Positions 35,857 through 45,669 are shown, counted from the first letter of the stretch. The stretch: 64,000 bases of DNA from Janthinobacterium sp. SUN073 (GCF_030397665.1 NZ_JAPUBT010000009.1:1-64000), one strand, 5' to 3'. The notes: generated by a model from the letters alone, not told the origin. Translations and numbers: made by a program.

Positions 35857-37623
35857 ATGAGTAGCCCAAGCCGCCAAGCCGGCCCGATCAGCCGGATACT
35901 GCACCCCATCCGCAGACGCCTGATCGCCGCCGCCATGCTGGCCGGCACAGGTTCCATGCTCACCCTGGTGCCGCTGGCGGGCATCGCACACATCGCGCAA
36001 ATCGCCCTGGACCCTGCGCTGGCGCAAGGCGAGCTCTGGCCTATCATCATCGCCAGCGTCGCTTGCCTGTTCCTTGGCATGGCGTTGATGTCGCTGGGCG
36101 AGCTGGCAGCCCATCTGGCCGACAACCGCCTCACCCACCAGTTGCGCCTGCAAGCCATGCAGCGCCTGGGGCAAGTGCCGCTGGGCTGGTTCACCAGCCG
36201 GGCCTCGGGCGAGGTCAAGCAGGCGATGCAGGATGACATCAACACCCTGCACAGCCTCACTGCCCATTTTTATACGACGACGGGACGCGCCGTGGGCGCC
36301 ATCGCCATTTCCGTGATTTATCTGTTCGCCATGGACTGGCGCCTGGCCCTCGTGGCTATCCTGCCATTTCCCGGATTTTTCCTGTTCTTCGGCCGCGCCA
36401 TGAAGGCCAGCGGAAGCAATATGGAGCAATTTGTCGCCGGCATGGGGCGCATCAACAATGCGGTGGTGGAGTTCGTCAATGGCATTCCCGTGGTCAAGGC
36501 TTTCGGCGCCACGGGCCGTGCGCATGGCAGCTACCGCGCGGCCGTCGACGCTTTCGCCGACTCTTTTGCCGCATTCACGCGTCCGCTGGTCGGTTCGATG
36601 GCCAACGCCAATGCGCTGATCGCGCCCGTCGCCGTGCTGGGCGTGGTGGTGCTTGCCGGTACGGCCTTCGTGGCGCTGGATTGGATGGCGCCCGTGGACA
36701 TCCTGCCGTTCTCCCTGGTGGCGCCCGGCATCTCCGCGCCCATGCTGCTGTTGCATTACCTGACGCACGACCTCAACAACGCCACGGGCGCCGCCCAGCG
36801 CGTGCAAGCCTTGCTCGATACACCCGTGCTGGCACAGCCGGCGCCCGACCAGCAGCAGTTGCCGAACGGCACCGAGATCCGAGTCGAACACGTTGCTTAC
36901 ACCTACGACGGACAGAACAAGGTGCTGTCGGACATCAGTTTCACTTTGCAAGCTGGCACGGTGACCGCCATCGTCGGCGCCTCCGGTTCCGGCAAGTCGA
37001 CCCTGGCGCGGCTGCTGCTGCGCTTTTTCGACCCGACCGAGGGACGCATCACCCTGGGCGGCGTCGACCTGCGCCACATCGCCACGCCCGAGCTGTACCG
37101 GCGCATCGGTTTCGTGCTGCAGGAAGTGCGGCTGATCCACGCCAGCGTGCGCGAGAACATCGCGCTGGGGCGGCCTACGGCCAGCAGCGACGAGGTTGAG
37201 GAAGCGGCGCGCCTGGCGAACATCCACGAACGCATCCTGGCCTTGCCGCGTGGCTACGATTCCGTGATCGGCGAGGATGCGCAACTGTCCGGAGGCGAGT
37301 TGCAGCGCGTGAGCATCGCCCGCGCCGTGCTGCTCGATCCAAACGTGCTGGTGCTCGATGAAGCGACTGCGGCGGCCGACGCGGAAAACGAGGTGGCGAT
37401 CCAGGATGCGCTGTCGCGCTTTGCCCGGGGCCGCACCCTGCTGGTGATCGCGCACCGGCTCGATACCATCATGCACGCCGACCACATCATCGTCGTCGAG
37501 AGCGGCGCCATCGTCGAGCAGGGCAGTCATGCCGGATTGCTCGCAGACAAGGGCCGCTACGCGCAACTGTGGGCGCTGGGCGGTTACCAGGATACCCAGG
37601 AAGAGGCGAGCCCGTCATGCTGA
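35857..37623 (+). CDS. Exporter-fold ABC half-transporter of the siderophore locus (first)
   Basis: 588 residues: an ABC transmembrane domain of about six helices (1-310), then a nucleotide-binding domain with Walker A GASGSGKST, signature LSGGELQRVS, Walker B VLVLDEATAA and the H-loop IAHRL. Fold and position recall YbtP/IrtA-type transporters, which use an exporter fold yet serve iron-siderophore uptake. Probably pairs with the next gene, with which it overlaps by 7 nt. ATG at 35857 is chosen; a TTG at 35824 is possible; neither has a clear SD. First gene of the operon behind element A. Siderophore export is an alternative. Confidence 0.85.
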   Translation: MSSPSRQAGPISRILHPIRRRLIAAAMLAGTGSMLTLVPLAGIAHIAQIALDPALAQGELWPIIIASVACLFLGMALMSLGELAAHLADNRLTHQLRLQAMQRLGQVPLGWFTSRASGEVKQAMQDDINTLHSLTAHFYTTTGRAVGAIAISVIYLFAMDWRLALVAILPFPGFFLFFGRAMKASGSNMEQFVAGMGRINNAVVEFVNGIPVVKAFGATGRAHGSYRAAVDAFADSFAAFTRPLVGSMANANALIAPVAVLGVVVLAGTAFVALDWMAPVDILPFSLVAPGISAPMLLLHYLTHDLNNATGAAQRVQALLDTPVLAQPAPDQQQLPNGTEIRVEHVAYTYDGQNKVLSDISFTLQAGTVTAIVGASGSGKSTLARLLLRFFDPTEGRITLGGVDLRHIATPELYRRIGFVLQEVRLIHASVRENIALGRPTASSDEVEEAARLANIHERILALPRGYDSVIGEDAQLSGGELQRVSIARAVLLDPNVLVLDEATAAADAENEVAIQDALSRFARGRTLLVIAHRLDTIMHADHIIVVESGAIVEQGSHAGLLADKGRYAQLWALGGYQDTQEEASPSC

Positions 37624-39386
37624 AGACTTTCATACAATTGCTGGGAGACGATGCGCCTGTCTTCCGCCGCTACTGTGCCATGGCCGTCGCGTATGGCGTA
37701 CTCAGCGGGCTGACGATCACCGCGCTGGTGCTGGCGCTGGGCCGGCTGCTGGCTGGTGACACGGGCGGCGCGGCCCTGTGGCTGCTGGTGCTGCTGGCCG
37801 GGCTGGTCGCCTGCTGGGGCTGGCGGCGCCAGGTGGAAAAGGCGGGCGTGCGCGTGGGCGTGACGGTGCTGCAAGGGGCGCGCCAGCGCCTGGGCGACCA
37901 CGTGGCGCGCCTGCCCGTCGGCTGGTTCACGCCGGAGAACACGGCGAAACTGGGCCACGTCATCACGCAGGGCATGATGAACGTGGCGCAACTGCCGGCC
38001 CACGTGCTCACGCCCGTCATTTGCGGCGCCGTCACACCCCTGGTGCTGCTGGCCGCGCTGTTCGCGCTGCACTGGCAGCTGGGCGTCATGGCGCTGCTGG
38101 CGCTGCCCCTGCTGGCGGGCGCCTTGCGGCTCACGGCGCACCTGGGCCAGCGCGCCGACGACGCCTACCACCGGCATTTTGCCCAGACCAGCCAGCGCCT
38201 GGTGGAGTTTGCGCAAGCGCAATCCGTCTTGCGCGCCTTCAATGGTAACGGCGGTGGCGACGGTACGCGCTTTTTGCGGCTAGCCATCGACGGGCAACGC
38301 CACGCCGGCTCGCGGCTGATCTATCTGTCGGCCCTGTCGTCGGTGCTTAACGCCTGGGCCGTGCAAGCCATCTTCGCCGCCTTGCTGGCCGCCGCCGCGC
38401 TGTGGCTGCAGGGCCTGCTGGGTGCGGCATCGGCTGCGGGTGACGCTATTTCTGTCATCGTGGCGCTGCTGCTGGTGGTGCGCTTTGTCGATCCGCTGCA
38501 GGAAGTGGCCAGCTATGGCGAAGTGCTGCGCGGCGCGCGGGGGCCGCTCGACGCGGCGCGCGATATTTTCGCCGTGCAGCCGCTGCCGGAAGCGCACAAG
38601 CCGCAAGCGCCGCGCGATGGCGCCGTCGAGTTGCGCGGCGTAGGTTTTCGCTATGTACAGGAGCAGGCCGACGTATTGACGGACATCAATCTGCACATTG
38701 CACCGGGCAGCATGACGGCGCTGATCGGCGCCTCCGGCTCCGGCAAGACGACATTAGTACGTCTGATCGCGCGGTTCTTCGACGCTAGCCAGGGTGAAGT
38801 GCTGGTGGGCGGCGTCGATGTGCGGAATATGTCCAGCGAACAACTGGCAGGGCAGATCAGCCAGATCTTCCAGGATAGTTATCTGTTCCAGGGCAGCATC
38901 GGCGACAACATCCGCCTCGGCAAGCCCGGCGCCACCGATGCCGAAGTGCTGGATGCGGCGCGCCAGGCGGGCGTGGCCGAGATCATCGCCCGCCTGCCGC
39001 AGGGACTCGCTACGCCGGTGGGCGAGGGCGGCGCGCGCCTGTCCGGCGGCGAACGCCAGCGCATCGCGATTGCCCGCGCGCTGGTCAAGGATGCACCGAT
39101 TTTGCTGGTCGACGAAGCGACGGCCGCGCTCGATGCGGAAAACCAGGCCGCCATCGCCGAGGCGCTGGCGCGGCTGCGCGGCAAGCGCACGGTGATCGTC
39201 ATCGCCCACCAGCTGTCGACGGTGGCCATGGCCGACCAGATCGTCGTGCTCGATGGCGGCACGATCCGCGAGCAGGGCGCGCCAGCCACCTTGCGCGCTC
39301 AGCATGGCTTGTATGCCTACTTCCTGGCCCAGCGCCAGGCGGCCAAGGGCTGGCGTATCGCCTGCGCGCCGGAGTCCGGCAGTTGA
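37617..39386 (+). CDS. Exporter-fold ABC half-transporter of the siderophore locus (second)
   Basis: 589 residues: membrane domain, then nucleotide-binding domain with GASGSGKTTL, LSGGERQRIAIARAL, ILLVDEATAAL and IAHQLS. Likely heterodimer partner of the preceding half-transporter, as in YbtPQ and IrtAB. Starts at ATG 37617 inside the upstream gene (7-nt overlap) and its own stop overlaps the next start (TTGA), so the whole run is translationally coupled. Confidence 0.87.
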   Translation: MLKTFIQLLGDDAPVFRRYCAMAVAYGVLSGLTITALVLALGRLLAGDTGGAALWLLVLLAGLVACWGWRRQVEKAGVRVGVTVLQGARQRLGDHVARLPVGWFTPENTAKLGHVITQGMMNVAQLPAHVLTPVICGAVTPLVLLAALFALHWQLGVMALLALPLLAGALRLTAHLGQRADDAYHRHFAQTSQRLVEFAQAQSVLRAFNGNGGGDGTRFLRLAIDGQRHAGSRLIYLSALSSVLNAWAVQAIFAALLAAAALWLQGLLGAASAAGDAISVIVALLLVVRFVDPLQEVASYGEVLRGARGPLDAARDIFAVQPLPEAHKPQAPRDGAVELRGVGFRYVQEQADVLTDINLHIAPGSMTALIGASGSGKTTLVRLIARFFDASQGEVLVGGVDVRNMSSEQLAGQISQIFQDSYLFQGSIGDNIRLGKPGATDAEVLDAARQAGVAEIIARLPQGLATPVGEGGARLSGGERQRIAIARALVKDAPILLVDEATAALDAENQAAIAEALARLRGKRTVIVIAHQLSTVAMADQIVVLDGGTIREQGAPATLRAQHGLYAYFLAQRQAAKGWRIACAPESGS

Positions 39387-40360
39387 CACGCGCGCGTCTG
39401 CTTTTTCTTTTCATACTGCTCTGCTGCGCTTCCTTGCTGGTCGGCGCCAGGCAGATGGAGTGGGCACAGCTGCTGTCACCATCGTTGTCTTCCGGCGTGC
39501 TGTCCGACGCGCTGTCCGCCGATGCCTGGCTGACGCTCACGGCCAGCCGCCTGCCGCGCCTGGCGGCGCTGGTGCTGACAGGTATCGGCCTGTCCGTCTG
39601 CGGTGTCATCCTGCAGCACATCGTGCGCAACAAATTCGTCGAGCCGGCCACCTCGGGCGGCCTCGACGCGGCCAAGCTGGGCATCCTCGTGTCGCTGACG
39701 GTAGTTCCCGCAGCGGGCACGGCGGGCAAGATGGCGTTCGCGCTGGCCTTTTGCCTTGCCGCCAGCGTACTGTACGTGGCCTTGATCCGCCGTATCCGCT
39801 TCAAGAACACGATTCTGGTGCCCGTCATCGGCCTCGTGTATGGCGGCGTACTCAGTGCCGTGGCCGAGTTTTATGCCTATCGCAACAACATCCTGCAAAG
39901 CATGCAGGGTTGGCTGCTCGGCGATTTCTCGCGCATCGTGCAGGGCAACTATGAAATCATTTATCTGATCTTGCCCATCGTTGCCCTCACGTATCTGTAC
40001 GCGCAACGCTTTACCGTGCTGGGCATGGGAGAAAGGATGGCCACCAGCCTCGGCCTGAACTATGCGGCCACGGTGGCGCTGGGCCTGATGCTGGTGGCCG
40101 TCACCGTGGCGGCCACGGTGATCACGGTAGGGGCGATTCCGTTTGTCGGGCTGGCCATTCCGAACCTGGTGGCTTTGCGCCATGGCGACAATCTGGGCCG
40201 CACCCTGCCCATCGTGGCGTTGTGCGGCGCCTCGCTGCTGCTGGCCTGCGACATCGCCGGACGCTTGCTGATCTACCCGTTCGAGGTGCCGATCGGCCTG
40301 ACGGCTGGCGGCGTGGGCGGCCTGCTGTTCCTCATATTGATCATCCGGGGGCGGCGATGA
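39383..40360 (+). CDS. FatD/CeuB-type iron-siderophore ABC permease
   Basis: 325 residues, FecCD (BtuC) family with 9-10 helices. Typical segments: TASRLPRLAALVLTGIGLSVCGVILQ, SGGLDAAKLGIL, and FVGLAIPNLVALRHGDNLGR as the ATPase-coupling loop. With the next permease it forms the membrane channel for a ferric siderophore. TTG start at 39383 overlaps the previous stop (TTGA); GGAG lies about 10 nt upstream. Confidence 0.9.
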   Translation: MTRARLLFLFILLCCASLLVGARQMEWAQLLSPSLSSGVLSDALSADAWLTLTASRLPRLAALVLTGIGLSVCGVILQHIVRNKFVEPATSGGLDAAKLGILVSLTVVPAAGTAGKMAFALAFCLAASVLYVALIRRIRFKNTILVPVIGLVYGGVLSAVAEFYAYRNNILQSMQGWLLGDFSRIVQGNYEIIYLILPIVALTYLYAQRFTVLGMGERMATSLGLNYAATVALGLMLVAVTVAATVITVGAIPFVGLAIPNLVALRHGDNLGRTLPIVALCGASLLLACDIAGRLLIYPFEVPIGLTAGGVGGLLFLILIIRGRR

Positions 40361-41307
40361 AGCGGCTATTCAAGCAGCGGACGCTGTGGCTGGCCGTGTT
40401 TGCCCTGGCGCTGGCCTTTCTCTTCCTCGGCGCGAATTTTGACTTCGATTACATCATCCCCAAGCGCATCTCTCGCCTGGCCGCCATTGCCATCGGCGGC
40501 GTCTGCGTGGCCGTGTCGTCCATCGTGTTCCAGACCATCGCCGGCAACCGCATCCTGACGCCGGCCGTCATGGGCTATGAAGCCGTGTACCTGCTGCTGC
40601 AGTCGCTGCTGATCCTCGCGATGGGCATGCACAGCGTGGTGCTGCTGGGACACAACGGCAATTTTGTCGTGTCGATCGCGCTGATGCTGGCGTATTCCTG
40701 GGCCATCCACTATTGGCTGTTTCGTGATGGCAAGAACAACGTGTATTTCCTGTTGCTGCTGGGATTCGTGCTGACGATGGTGATCGCTACGTTCACTCAG
40801 TTCATCCAGCTGCGCATCAGCCCGGGCGAATTTGCCATCTTGCAGGGATTCAGCCAGGCATCGTTCAACAAGGCGCAGCCCGCACAATTGTTGACCTCGG
40901 CCCTGCTGGTGGGTGCCGCCTGCGTGGCCGTGCTGAAAACCTTGCCGGCGCTCGACGTGCTGGCGCTGGGACGCGAGCAAGCCATCTCGCTGGGGATCGA
41001 TTACCGGCGCATGGTGCAGCTGCAACTGGCGCTGATCTCCGTGCTGGTGGCGGTGTCGACGAGCCTGCTGGGTCCGACGGCCTTCATGGGCATCTTTGTG
41101 GCGAACACAACGTATGCCCTGGCCCGCACTGCGCGCCATCGCGTCACTTTGCCCCTGGGCTGCGCCATCGCCATCGTCATCTTCCTGGCCGCCCAGCTGT
41201 TGGTCGAGCACGTTTTTAACTACCGGACCACGGTCGGCATCCTCGTCAACCTGGTGTGTGGCGCGTACTTCCTCGCGCTCATGGTCCGTACCCGAGGCAC
41301 CGCATGA
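40357..41307 (+). CDS. FatC/CeuC-type iron-siderophore ABC permease
   Basis: 316 residues, second FecCD-family permease (PKRISRLAAIAIGGVCVAVS, TIAGNRILTPAVMGYEAVYL, GREQAISLGIDYRRMVQ, LLGPTAFMGIFVANTTYALA). ATG at 40357 overlaps the upstream stop by ATGA, and its stop overlaps the start of the ATPase gene. The pair resembles YclN/YclO and FatD/FatC more than FepD/FepG. Confidence 0.9.
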   Translation: MKRLFKQRTLWLAVFALALAFLFLGANFDFDYIIPKRISRLAAIAIGGVCVAVSSIVFQTIAGNRILTPAVMGYEAVYLLLQSLLILAMGMHSVVLLGHNGNFVVSIALMLAYSWAIHYWLFRDGKNNVYFLLLLGFVLTMVIATFTQFIQLRISPGEFAILQGFSQASFNKAQPAQLLTSALLVGAACVAVLKTLPALDVLALGREQAISLGIDYRRMVQLQLALISVLVAVSTSLLGPTAFMGIFVANTTYALARTARHRVTLPLGCAIAIVIFLAAQLLVEHVFNYRTTVGILVNLVCGAYFLALMVRTRGTA

Positions 41308-42074
41308 TCCACGTCAACCATATCGAAAAAAGCTACGGCGCCAGGCGCGTGCTGGCCAACGTCAGCGCGCAGTTTCCCAAGGGGAAAGTGACATCCTTGA
41401 TCGGCCCCAACGGCGCCGGCAAGACCACCTTGCTGATGCTCATCGCGCGCCTGCTGGAACCGGATCAGGGGGAAATTCTGCTCGGCGGGCGCAGCATCGC
41501 GGACATGCGCATTGCTGACTATGCACGGCAAGTGGCCACCTTGCGCCAGTCGCCTGATTTCAACCTGCGCCTGACGGTGGAAGAGCTGGTCGCCTTCGGC
41601 CGCTTCCCCTACAGCCGTGGCACGCTGACGCCGCAGGACCGGCTGGCCATCGACGAGGCGATCGCCTTTTTGTCGCTCGAAGCGCTGCGTGCCGCCTATG
41701 TCGATGAACTGAGCGGCGGCCAGCGCCAGATGGCCTTCCTGGCCATGACGATTGCCCAGCAGACGGACATTGTGCTGCTCGACGAGCCGCTCAACAACCT
41801 GGACATGAAACACGCCGTGCAGATCATGCGCGCGCTGCGCCGCCTGTGCGACGAGCAGGGCCGCACGGTGATCTTGGTGATTCACGACATCAACTTCGCC
41901 GCCAATTTCTCGGACCACATCGTCGCCATGCAGGGCGGCGCCGTGCGCTTTTCCGGCCCCGCGCACGAGGTCGTCACCGGGGAACGCTTGCGCGCCTTGT
42001 ACGACATCGATTTCCACATCGTGCGCGACGAACGCGGCTGTGTCTGCAATTACTTTACCCCCACAGGAGCTTGA
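41304..42074 (+). CDS. FatE/CeuD-type iron-siderophore ABC ATPase
   Basis: 256 residues. Walker [13 protein letters not shown]-loop LRQSPDF, signature LSGGQRQMAFLAM, Walker B IVLLDEPLNNLD and H-loop VIHDINFA are intact. Drives the two permeases upstream. ATG at 41304 overlaps the stop of the second permease. Ends one base before the binding-protein start. Confidence 0.93.
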   Translation: MIHVNHIEKSYGARRVLANVSAQFPKGKVTSLIGPNGAGKTTLLMLIARLLEPDQGEILLGGRSIADMRIADYARQVATLRQSPDFNLRLTVEELVAFGRFPYSRGTLTPQDRLAIDEAIAFLSLEALRAAYVDELSGGQRQMAFLAMTIAQQTDIVLLDEPLNNLDMKHAVQIMRALRRLCDEQGRTVILVIHDINFAANFSDHIVAMQGGAVRFSGPAHEVVTGERLRALYDIDFHIVRDERGCVCNYFTPTGA

Positions 42075-42075
42075 G

Positions 42076-43059
42076 ATGATCTGCAACAAATCTTTCTGCG
42101 CGCTGGCCGTGCTGGTCGCCGCCTTAGCCGTCTTGCAAGGCTGTACCGACAAGACGGCGAGCGCACCGCCAGCGCCTGCCGCCTCGGCCACACAGCCGGC
42201 GTTTGCTCCCATCACCATCGTGCACAAGTTGGGCACGACGGTGATCGAACAGCGTCCCCGGCGCGTGGCCGTGCTCGACATGAATGAAGTCGATTTCCTT
42301 GACCAGCTGGGCGTGCCGGTTGCCGGCATGGTGAAGGATTACGTGCCGCACTTTCTCACCCGCTACAAGGACGACCAGGGCATCCGCGACCTGGGCGCCA
42401 TCGTGCAGCCGAATCTCGAACATATCCACGCGCTCCAGCCCGACCTGGTGCTGATGACGTCGATCCAGGCCAACCACTATCAGGAACTGAGCCAGATCGC
42501 GCCCACCTTGCACTTTGACGTGGATTACCAGAACAGCGAGAGCAAGCACATCGAGGTGGTCAAGCAGCACTTGCTGACACTGGGGCGTATCTTCGGCAAG
42601 GAAGACATCGCCAGCAGGAAAGCGCAGGAACTCGACGCCAAGGTGGCGGATGCGCGCAAGGTGACGCAGGACCGTCCCGAGAGGGCGCTGATCGTGCTGC
42701 ACAACAACGGCGCCTTCAGTGCATTCGGCGTGCAGTCGCGCTACGGCTTCGTCTTCGATGCGCTGGGCGTGAAACCGGCCAGCACGGCCGTCGAAGCGGG
42801 CTTGCATGGGCAGCCCATTTCCAGCGAGTTCATCCAGCAAGCCAATCCCGACATCATTTATGTTGTCGACCGTACGGCCGTGATGGAACACCGTCCCGTC
42901 ATGACGGCCGAACAGATGGCCAATCCGCTCTTGCGCCAGACCAATGCCTGGAAGAATGGCCGTGTCGTCTTCGTCGATGCCGATGCCTGGTACATCACGG
43001 CAGCCAGCGTGACGTCGCTGAAACGGGTGATCGACGACGTGCTCAGGGGGTATCAATAA
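42076..43059 (+). CDS. FatB/CeuE-type siderophore-binding lipoprotein
   Basis: 327 residues. Lipobox LQGC near residue 22, a Pro/Ala-rich linker, then a class III (helical-bridge) binding protein: VAVLDMNEVDFLDQLGVPVA, LGAIVQPNLEHIHALQPDLV and WYITAASVTSLKRVIDD. The family (CeuE, FatB, YclQ) often binds catecholate or petrobactin-like siderophores; the true ligand is unknown. AGGAG lies 7 nt before ATG 42076. Last gene of the operon; element B and the receptor gene follow. Confidence 0.9.
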   Translation: MICNKSFCALAVLVAALAVLQGCTDKTASAPPAPAASATQPAFAPITIVHKLGTTVIEQRPRRVAVLDMNEVDFLDQLGVPVAGMVKDYVPHFLTRYKDDQGIRDLGAIVQPNLEHIHALQPDLVLMTSIQANHYQELSQIAPTLHFDVDYQNSESKHIEVVKQHLLTLGRIFGKEDIASRKAQELDAKVADARKVTQDRPERALIVLHNNGAFSAFGVQSRYGFVFDALGVKPASTAVEAGLHGQPISSEFIQQANPDIIYVVDRTAVMEHRPVMTAEQMANPLLRQTNAWKNGRVVFVDADAWYITAASVTSLKRVIDDVLRGYQ

Positions 43060-43090
43060 TACGAGCTATTTTTTAATGATTCGTATTTGC

Positions 43091-43131
43091 ATTGAGGGTT
43101 TTGCCTTTTCGTTCGGGAGATAGGGTGAGAA
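43091..43131 (+). promoter_or_regulatory. Candidate ECF-dependent promoter element B (receptor)
   Basis: Near-copy of the element at 35770-35810: ATTGAGGGTTT, CGTTCGGGA (43110-43118) and ATAGGGT are in the same order and spacing. It ends 34 nt before the receptor start. The TonB receptor can thus be induced with the ABC operon by the same sigma factor. Confidence 0.65.
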
Positions 43132-43165
43132 CAAGCAATCATCCCATCTGAAAAGGACTTAACTT

Positions 43166-45613
43166 ATGGCAACACGCATGGCGACACGCCACCTTCCCGC
43201 CTTGAACCTGAGCCGTATCGCCACCGCCGTGCAACTGGCGCTCGTCACGGGCCTGACCGTGGGGGCGCTGGGCGTGGCGGCCCCGCAGGCCTTTGCGCAA
43301 GCGGCGCAAGTCCGGCAAGCGTTCAGCGTGCCGGCCGGTGCGCTGGGCCTGGCGCTCAACACCTTTGCTGCCGAGGCGGGGGTCGAACTGACGGTCGATG
43401 CAGGTTTGCTGCAGGGCAAGAACAGCGCCGGCCTGTCCGGCAGCTATAGCGTGCCCGAAGGATTTTATGAATTGCTGCGTGGACACGGCTTGCAGGCCGT
43501 GCGCGAGGGCAATGGCAGCTACACGCTGCGCCGCGAGCCGGCGCACAGCGCCAGTGCAGAGGCCGCCGCAACCATGCCGGCCGTGACGGTCTGGGGCACA
43601 GGCAACACTGTTACTGATGCCTATGCAGGTGGGCAAGTGGCGTCCGGCGGGCGCGTGGGTTTTCTGGGCGACAAGGATTTCATGGAAACCCCGTTCAACA
43701 CCATCAGCTATACGGATAAATTCATCGAAGACCGGCAAGCGCGCGACATCACCGATGTGATCTCGGCTGCCGACCCTACCGTCTTCAGCAGCGGCATGAC
43801 GGGCATCATCGGCGAGAATTATTCGATACGCGGGTTCAGTTCCGGCACCAGCGACGTCGCGTTTGGCGGGCTGTTCGGCATCTCGCCCGTGTACCGCACT
43901 TCTCCCGAGATGTTCGAACGCATCGAAGTGCTGAAAGGCCCCTCGGCCTTGCTCAACGGCATGCCGCCGGGCGGTTCGGTGGGCGGCAGCATCAATCTGG
44001 TGCCCAAGCGCGCGGGCGAGGCGCCGCTGGCGCGCGTGACGGCGTCGTATATGTCGGATTCCCAGTTCGGTGGACATGTAGATATGGGTCAGCGCTTTGG
44101 TGCAAACAAGCAATTCGGCATCCGCATCAACGGCGTCTACCGCGACGGCGAAGGCGCCATCGAGCATCAGAAAAAGAAGACACAACTTGCGTCGGTAGGA
44201 CTCGACTGGCGCGGCGTTGGTGCGCGCCTGTCCGCCGACCTGTACAGCAGCGAAGACCGCGCGCGGGGTTTGAACCGTGGCGTCAACCTGGCCGCCGGCC
44301 TGCCCGTGCCGCGTCCGCCAAAACCGGAGACCTTGCTCAATCCCAGCTGGGCCTTCTATGACACGAAGGACAAGGGCGCCATGCTGCGCGGCGAATATGA
44401 TGTGAACGAACAACTGATGGCGTATGCCGCCATCGGCGCCGGCAAGGCCGATTACCAGTCGACGGGCGCCTACCTGATCCAGGTGTTCAATGCGGCTGGC
44501 GACTACCGCACCAATCTGGCGGACCTGGGTTTTAAGCTGGAAAAACAATCGGCGGAAGTGGGCGTGAAGGGCAAGTTCCGCACAGCCGGCATCAGCCATC
44601 AATGGGCGGCCAACGCCACGTATTACCACCACACGGACCAGCAGTTCGGTCGCAGGAATACCTTGGCGCAAGATTGGATCACGAATATCTACCATCCCGT
44701 CTGGGGTCCAGCGACCCGCTTCGAGGCGCCGCAAATTTCGAAGACGGAACTGCGCCTGGCCAGTGTCGGACTGGTCGATACCCTGTCGTTTGCGCAGGAT
44801 CAAGTGCAACTGACGGCGGGCTTGCGACGCCAGGAAGTGCTCAACGACAGCTTCAATGTGAAGACGGGCGCGCGAACCTCCCGCTATGACGCCGCCGCCA
44901 CGACGCCGGCCGTCGCCTTGCTGGTCAAAGCCGCCAGGAATATCGCGCTGTACGCCAATTACATCGAAGGCTTGAGCCAGGGTGCGACGGCTCCCATGAC
45001 GGCGGCCAACGCGGGGGAAGTCTTTGCCCCGTACAAATCCAAGCAGATGGAGGCTGGCGTCAAGGTCGACCTGGGCGAATTCGCCCATACGTTCAGCGTG
45101 TATGAAATCAAACGCCCCGGCAGCTATGTTGATCCGGTCAGCAATGTCTTTTCCTTTGGCGGTGAGCAGCGCAACCGCGGCGTCGACTGGGGATTTTTTG
45201 GCTCGCCCGTGCGCGACGTGCGCCTGATGGGCGGTATCGCCTATGTGGACCCGACCCTGGCCAGGACGAATAACGGTGTCAACCAGGGCAAGCAGGCGGC
45301 GGGCGTGCCCAAGCTGCAGGCCAAGCTGGGCGTGGAGTGGGATGCGCCGCCTGTGCCGGGGCTGACCCTGACGGCGAACGCGACGGCGGCATCGAAGCAA
45401 TACATCAATGAAGACAATTCCATGTCGGTACCGGGCCGCAGCGTATTTGACATGGGCGCGCGCTATGCCACCCGTGCCGCCGGCCGGCCGTTGACCGTGC
45501 GCGCCAGCGTGAGCAACGTGGGCAACAAGGCGTACTGGGCGTTACCGCAATGGACCAGCCTGGGGCTGGGCGCGCCGCGCACTTTCATGCTGTCGGGAAC
45601 CATGGATTTTTGA
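43166..45613 (+). CDS. FecA-type TonB-dependent siderophore receptor with signalling domain
   Basis: 815 residues. A long signal peptide ending near AFAQAA, an N-terminal STN signalling domain (about 47-130; FSVPAGALGLALNTFAAEAG, LLRGHGLQAVREGNGSYTLR), a plug (about 160-290; PFNTISYTDKFIEDRQARDI, RIEVLKGPSALLNGMPPGG) and a 22-strand-type barrel ending in phenylalanine (LSGTMDF). The signalling domain contacts FecR, so substrate binding can switch on FecI. AAGGA lies 9 nt before ATG 43166. Ligand class unknown; the FpvA/FoxA/FiuA group is closest in layout. Confidence 0.93.
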   Translation: MATRMATRHLPALNLSRIATAVQLALVTGLTVGALGVAAPQAFAQAAQVRQAFSVPAGALGLALNTFAAEAGVELTVDAGLLQGKNSAGLSGSYSVPEGFYELLRGHGLQAVREGNGSYTLRREPAHSASAEAAATMPAVTVWGTGNTVTDAYAGGQVASGGRVGFLGDKDFMETPFNTISYTDKFIEDRQARDITDVISAADPTVFSSGMTGIIGENYSIRGFSSGTSDVAFGGLFGISPVYRTSPEMFERIEVLKGPSALLNGMPPGGSVGGSINLVPKRAGEAPLARVTASYMSDSQFGGHVDMGQRFGANKQFGIRINGVYRDGEGAIEHQKKKTQLASVGLDWRGVGARLSADLYSSEDRARGLNRGVNLAAGLPVPRPPKPETLLNPSWAFYDTKDKGAMLRGEYDVNEQLMAYAAIGAGKADYQSTGAYLIQVFNAAGDYRTNLADLGFKLEKQSAEVGVKGKFRTAGISHQWAANATYYHHTDQQFGRRNTLAQDWITNIYHPVWGPATRFEAPQISKTELRLASVGLVDTLSFAQDQVQLTAGLRRQEVLNDSFNVKTGARTSRYDAAATTPAVALLVKAARNIALYANYIEGLSQGATAPMTAANAGEVFAPYKSKQMEAGVKVDLGEFAHTFSVYEIKRPGSYVDPVSNVFSFGGEQRNRGVDWGFFGSPVRDVRLMGGIAYVDPTLARTNNGVNQGKQAAGVPKLQAKLGVEWDAPPVPGLTLTANATAASKQYINEDNSMSVPGRSVFDMGARYATRAAGRPLTVRASVSNVGNKAYWALPQWTSLGLGAPRTFMLSGTMDF

Positions 45614-45644
45614 AGGCGGTGTGTCGCACCTGCTGTTTGACAAT

Positions 45645-45669
45645 GCCCCGCCTGTGCGGGGCTTTGTCG
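45645..45669 (+). terminator. Terminator after the TonB receptor
   Basis: GCCCCGC (45645-45651), loop CTGT, GCGGGGC (45656-45662), then TTTG. Short T-run but strong stem. Confidence 0.75.
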
